DNA of 64,000 nucleotides, taken from positions 62,001-126,000 of the forward strand of contig NZ_JALCZU010000009.1 of the NCBI RefSeq assembly GCF_023522835.1. Reading direction: 5' to 3'. The notes under the pieces are model-generated. The model did no database searches, had not been told where the DNA came from, and saw only the letters and a list, made by a program, of their open reading frames with translations. Positions within the stretch are counted from its first letter, which is position 1. Each line of letters starts with the position of its first letter. The DNA comes from Oceanobacillus saliphilus (lineage in GTDB: Bacteria; Bacillota; Bacilli; Bacillales; Amphibacillaceae). Below, piece after piece: positions 63,917 through 64,000 of the stretch. A program made the translations under genes and the position numbers.

Positions 63917-63975
63917 ACCAACCTTCGCACTAATAAAATAGGTTCATACGTTTAAAGTGGAGTCATTTAAAATAA
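63917..63975 (-). repeat. R2 palindromic repeat, copy 3 (partial)
   Basis: Minus strand block GACTCCACTTTAAACG ... TGAACCTATTTTATTAGTGC matches the right half of the compact copy at 45361-45430. The left end is missing and the sequence runs straight into the U-tract of the terminator at the window edge. Confidence 0.6.
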
Positions 63976-64000
63976 AAAAAATCACCATATAAATGGTGAT
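63973..64000 (-). terminator. terminator of a gene beyond the window
   Basis: Perfect 8-bp stem ATCACCAT/ATGGTGAT with a 4-base loop and eight U on the minus strand, reaching the last base of the window. It must belong to a minus-strand gene upstream (sigF in B. subtilis). Confidence 0.85.

Overview
The window is chromosomal core DNA of an endospore-forming, low-GC Gram-positive bacterium of the family Bacillaceae. Protein sequences and gene order match the Bacillus subtilis trpC2-lys region gene for gene over long stretches (dapB-qcr-aro-menaquinone/heptaprenyl-hbs-spoIVA-der-cmk-sleB-gudB-recS-sigX-res-spm-scp-ppiB-lysA-spoVA). The divergence and the missing genes suggest a halotolerant genus such as Virgibacillus, Oceanobacillus or Lentibacillus; this assignment is inference. 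Almost everything is on the minus strand. The plus-strand genes are a YitT-family membrane protein, ansA, fer and a 27-codon YjcZ-type peptide. I see no rRNA, tRNA, CRISPR array, prophage or intact insertion sequence.

Layout by coordinate: 0-4.2 kb, dapB, a MazG-like pyrophosphohydrolase, YitT/YpjC, a YugP-type membrane metalloprotease, a small membrane protein and YpjA. 4.3-8.8 kb, the menaquinol:cytochrome c reductase qcrABC with ypiF, ypiB and ypiA. 9.1-15.3 kb, a tightly overlapping aromatic operon aroC-aroB-aroH-hisC-tyrA-aroA without the trp genes found inside it in B. subtilis. 15.5-20.1 kb, cheR, ndk, hepT-menH-hepS (menaquinone side chain and ring methylation), mtrB (TRAP) and hbs. 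20.8-31 kb, sporulation and housekeeping genes spoIVA, yphF, yphE, spoVIF, gpsA, der, a YIEGIA protein with its small partner, ypfD, plsC, cmk and the PilZ protein ypfA. 31.4-43.4 kb, ypeB-sleB (germination), prsW, ansA, ypdA, gudB, ddl, ypbH, recS-ypbB and fer. 43.5-53.3 kb, rsiX-sigX, a cobalamin-riboswitch-controlled ECF S component plus DUF4430 lipoprotein, and resABC/resDE (cytochrome c maturation and redox regulation). 53.3-63.7 kb, rluB, spmAB-dacB, scpAB, yjcZ-like, ribT, an M50-type protease, ppiB, lysA, spoVAF, spoVAB and spoVAA.

Functional links: qcrABC, the menaquinone genes, resABC and resDE together make and regulate a cytochrome-c-based, menaquinone-linked respiratory chain. 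spoIVA, spoVIF, spmAB, dacB, sleB, ypeB and the spoVA genes cover coat and cortex assembly, dipicolinate handling and germination. dapB, lysA, ddl and dacB supply or remodel peptidoglycan.

The least explained material lies between genes. (1) A two-hairpin element with a conserved linker (ATAAGTGCAA) sits immediately downstream of intrinsic terminator U-tracts in at least three places, and its stems differ between copies while remaining self-complementary. (2) A second dispersed palindromic repeat occurs near 20.5, 45.4 and 63.9 kb. (3) A Bacillaceae-type intergenic repeat supplies the last codons of ypjA. (4) An AdoCbl riboswitch drives a lipoprotein/ECF pair at the locus where B. subtilis has the riboflavin transporter ypaA.
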